Position numbers and translations under genes: made by a program. A stretch of DNA of 13,194 bases from an uncultured Fimbriimonadales bacterium (GTDB lineage: Bacteria; Armatimonadota; Fimbriimonadia; Fimbriimonadales; GBS-DC). The stretch lies in the NCBI GenBank assembly GCA_937934465.1, contig CALGZO010000301.1, forward strand, positions 1 to 13,194, given 5' to 3'. The notes below the pieces were generated by a model. It had not been told where the DNA came from, did not search any database, and saw nothing but the letters and a program-made list of their open reading frames with translations. This document shows, in pieces, positions 12,826 through 13,194 of the stretch. Numbering within the stretch: position 1 is the stretch's first letter; each line of letters starts with the position of its first letter.

Positions 12826-12841
12826 GCTATGAGGCGCGCCC

Positions 12842-12861
12842 CTCTCCCACTACGGGGAGAG
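12842..12861. repeat. CTCTCCC/GGGAGAG hairpin
   Basis: CTCTCCC (12842-12848) pairs with GGGAGAG (12855-12861) around ACTACG, followed by AGGTTGGGGGTGAGG. Elements of this wording are widespread in bacterial genomes as dispersed repeats. It lies 27 bases beyond the RND pump stop and could act as a weak 3' structure for that gene, but has no T-run. Confidence 0.55.
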
Positions 12862-12887
12862 AGGTTGGGGGTGAGGATACCTTGAGC

Positions 12888-13193
12888 TCACTCTTGTCCG
12901 AGCGCTATCTCTAAGCGTCGCTGTGCCCGCGCCTCTAAGAAGCCTTCCACCCACGCGTAGAGCGTGGGCAGCACAATCAGCGTGAGCAGCGTGCTGGTAA
13001 TCAGCCCGCCAATCACGACCGTTGCGAGTGGGCGTTGCACCTCCGCGCCCATCCCGTGCGAGGTCGCCATCGGCAGGAAGCCGAAGCTCGCCACCGCCGC
13101 CGTCATCAGCACGGGACGCATCCGCTGACGCGCGCCCTCCAGCACCGCCTCGCGACAGGTCGCCCCGCGTTGGCGCAGCTGGTTAATCGCGCT
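12888..13193 (-). CDS. Heavy-metal RND efflux pump, CzcA/CusA family (C-terminal end, partial)
   Basis: Only the last 101 residues are visible; the frame is open to the window edge, so the start is outside. These inner-membrane proton antiporters expel metal ions through a tripartite complex with a periplasmic adaptor and an outer-membrane channel. The C-terminal signature is clear: AINQLRQRG, then EGARQRMRPVLMTAAVASFG, FLPMATSHGMGAEVQRPLAT and VVIGGLITSTLLTLIVLPTL, covering the last transmembrane helices. A full protein is usually over 1000 residues. GTG at 13145 is not the start; residues before it continue the family match. The metal cannot be told from this part. Confidence 0.9.
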   Translation of the reverse strand, partial: SAINQLRQRGATCREAVLEGARQRMRPVLMTAAVASFGFLPMATSHGMGAEVQRPLATVVIGGLITSTLLTLIVLPTLYAWVEGFLEARAQRRLEIALGQE

Positions 13194-13194
13194 A

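Larger units (their letters stand above)
12150..12887. other. Gene-free stretch between the E1-alpha start and the RND pump end
   Basis: It contains the operon promoter (12157-12178), about 70 bases with nothing recognised (12180-12250), the hairpin array (12252-12825) and a CTCTCCC hairpin (12842-12861). The open frames here are read-through of repeats: their amino-acid pattern changes frame at the 103-base unit. Confidence 0.85.

Noticed and set aside
12218..12832. Long open frames through the hairpin array (up to 204 codons on the plus strand; others on the minus strand, one joined to E1-alpha)
   Set aside because: The array unit is 102 bases (a multiple of three), which keeps all frames open. 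The encoded peptide repeat changes frame where the spacer is 31 bases, which would not happen in a protein under selection.

Overview
The window is high-GC bacterial chromosome carrying ordinary housekeeping genes. A short LptD/OstA-like protein with a signal peptide and a CzcA-type RND pump point to a diderm (two-membrane) bacterium. The xerC-hslV gene order is the one known from Firmicutes (codV-clpQ-clpY-codY). The dense dispersed palindromes and the GGTATAAT-type -10 boxes recall Armatimonadota and related hot-spring lineages. That assignment is only an impression; there is no rRNA or marker gene here to prove it.

Layout. 1-301: no gene, but a cluster of short perfect palindromes ending at a promoter. 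302-3336 (+): an unknown membrane-anchored protein, a D-2-hydroxyacid dehydrogenase, tRNA-Ser(UGA), and a PIG-L/LmbE-type deacetylase starting 15 bases after the tRNA. 3254-4334 (-): an osmC-plsC pair whose 3' end overlaps the deacetylase gene by 83 bases. 4404-4986 (+): a two-gene toxin-antitoxin module (HTH-like antitoxin, MazF/PemK toxin) with visibly lower GC. 4981-7155 (-): xerC-hslV-SIS-domain gene, tightly coupled, with no hslU beside hslV. 7202-8695 (+): the LptD-like protein, divergent from xerC, followed by a strong hairpin terminator. 8760-12149 (-): an operon for E1-alpha, E1-beta and E2 of a 2-oxoacid dehydrogenase complex (pyruvate or branched-chain type), with no E3 in the window. 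12150-12887: no gene, but a tandem array of alternating hairpins. 12888-13193 (-): the C-terminal end of a heavy-metal RND pump running off the window.

The most unusual content is the palindrome system. Several hairpin families share one geometry (9-base arm, 4-base loop, 9-base arm), and some share the apex ACA-TTCC-TGT while the arm sequence differs. On the right, two families alternate in a 102/103-base unit that is itself organised as a 205-base dimer. On the left the same elements occur singly. Every copy with the shared apex has its loop in the same orientation.

The deduced promoters share GG directly before the -10 hexamer. They allow several start sites to be reassigned, most clearly the TTG start of the E1-alpha gene.
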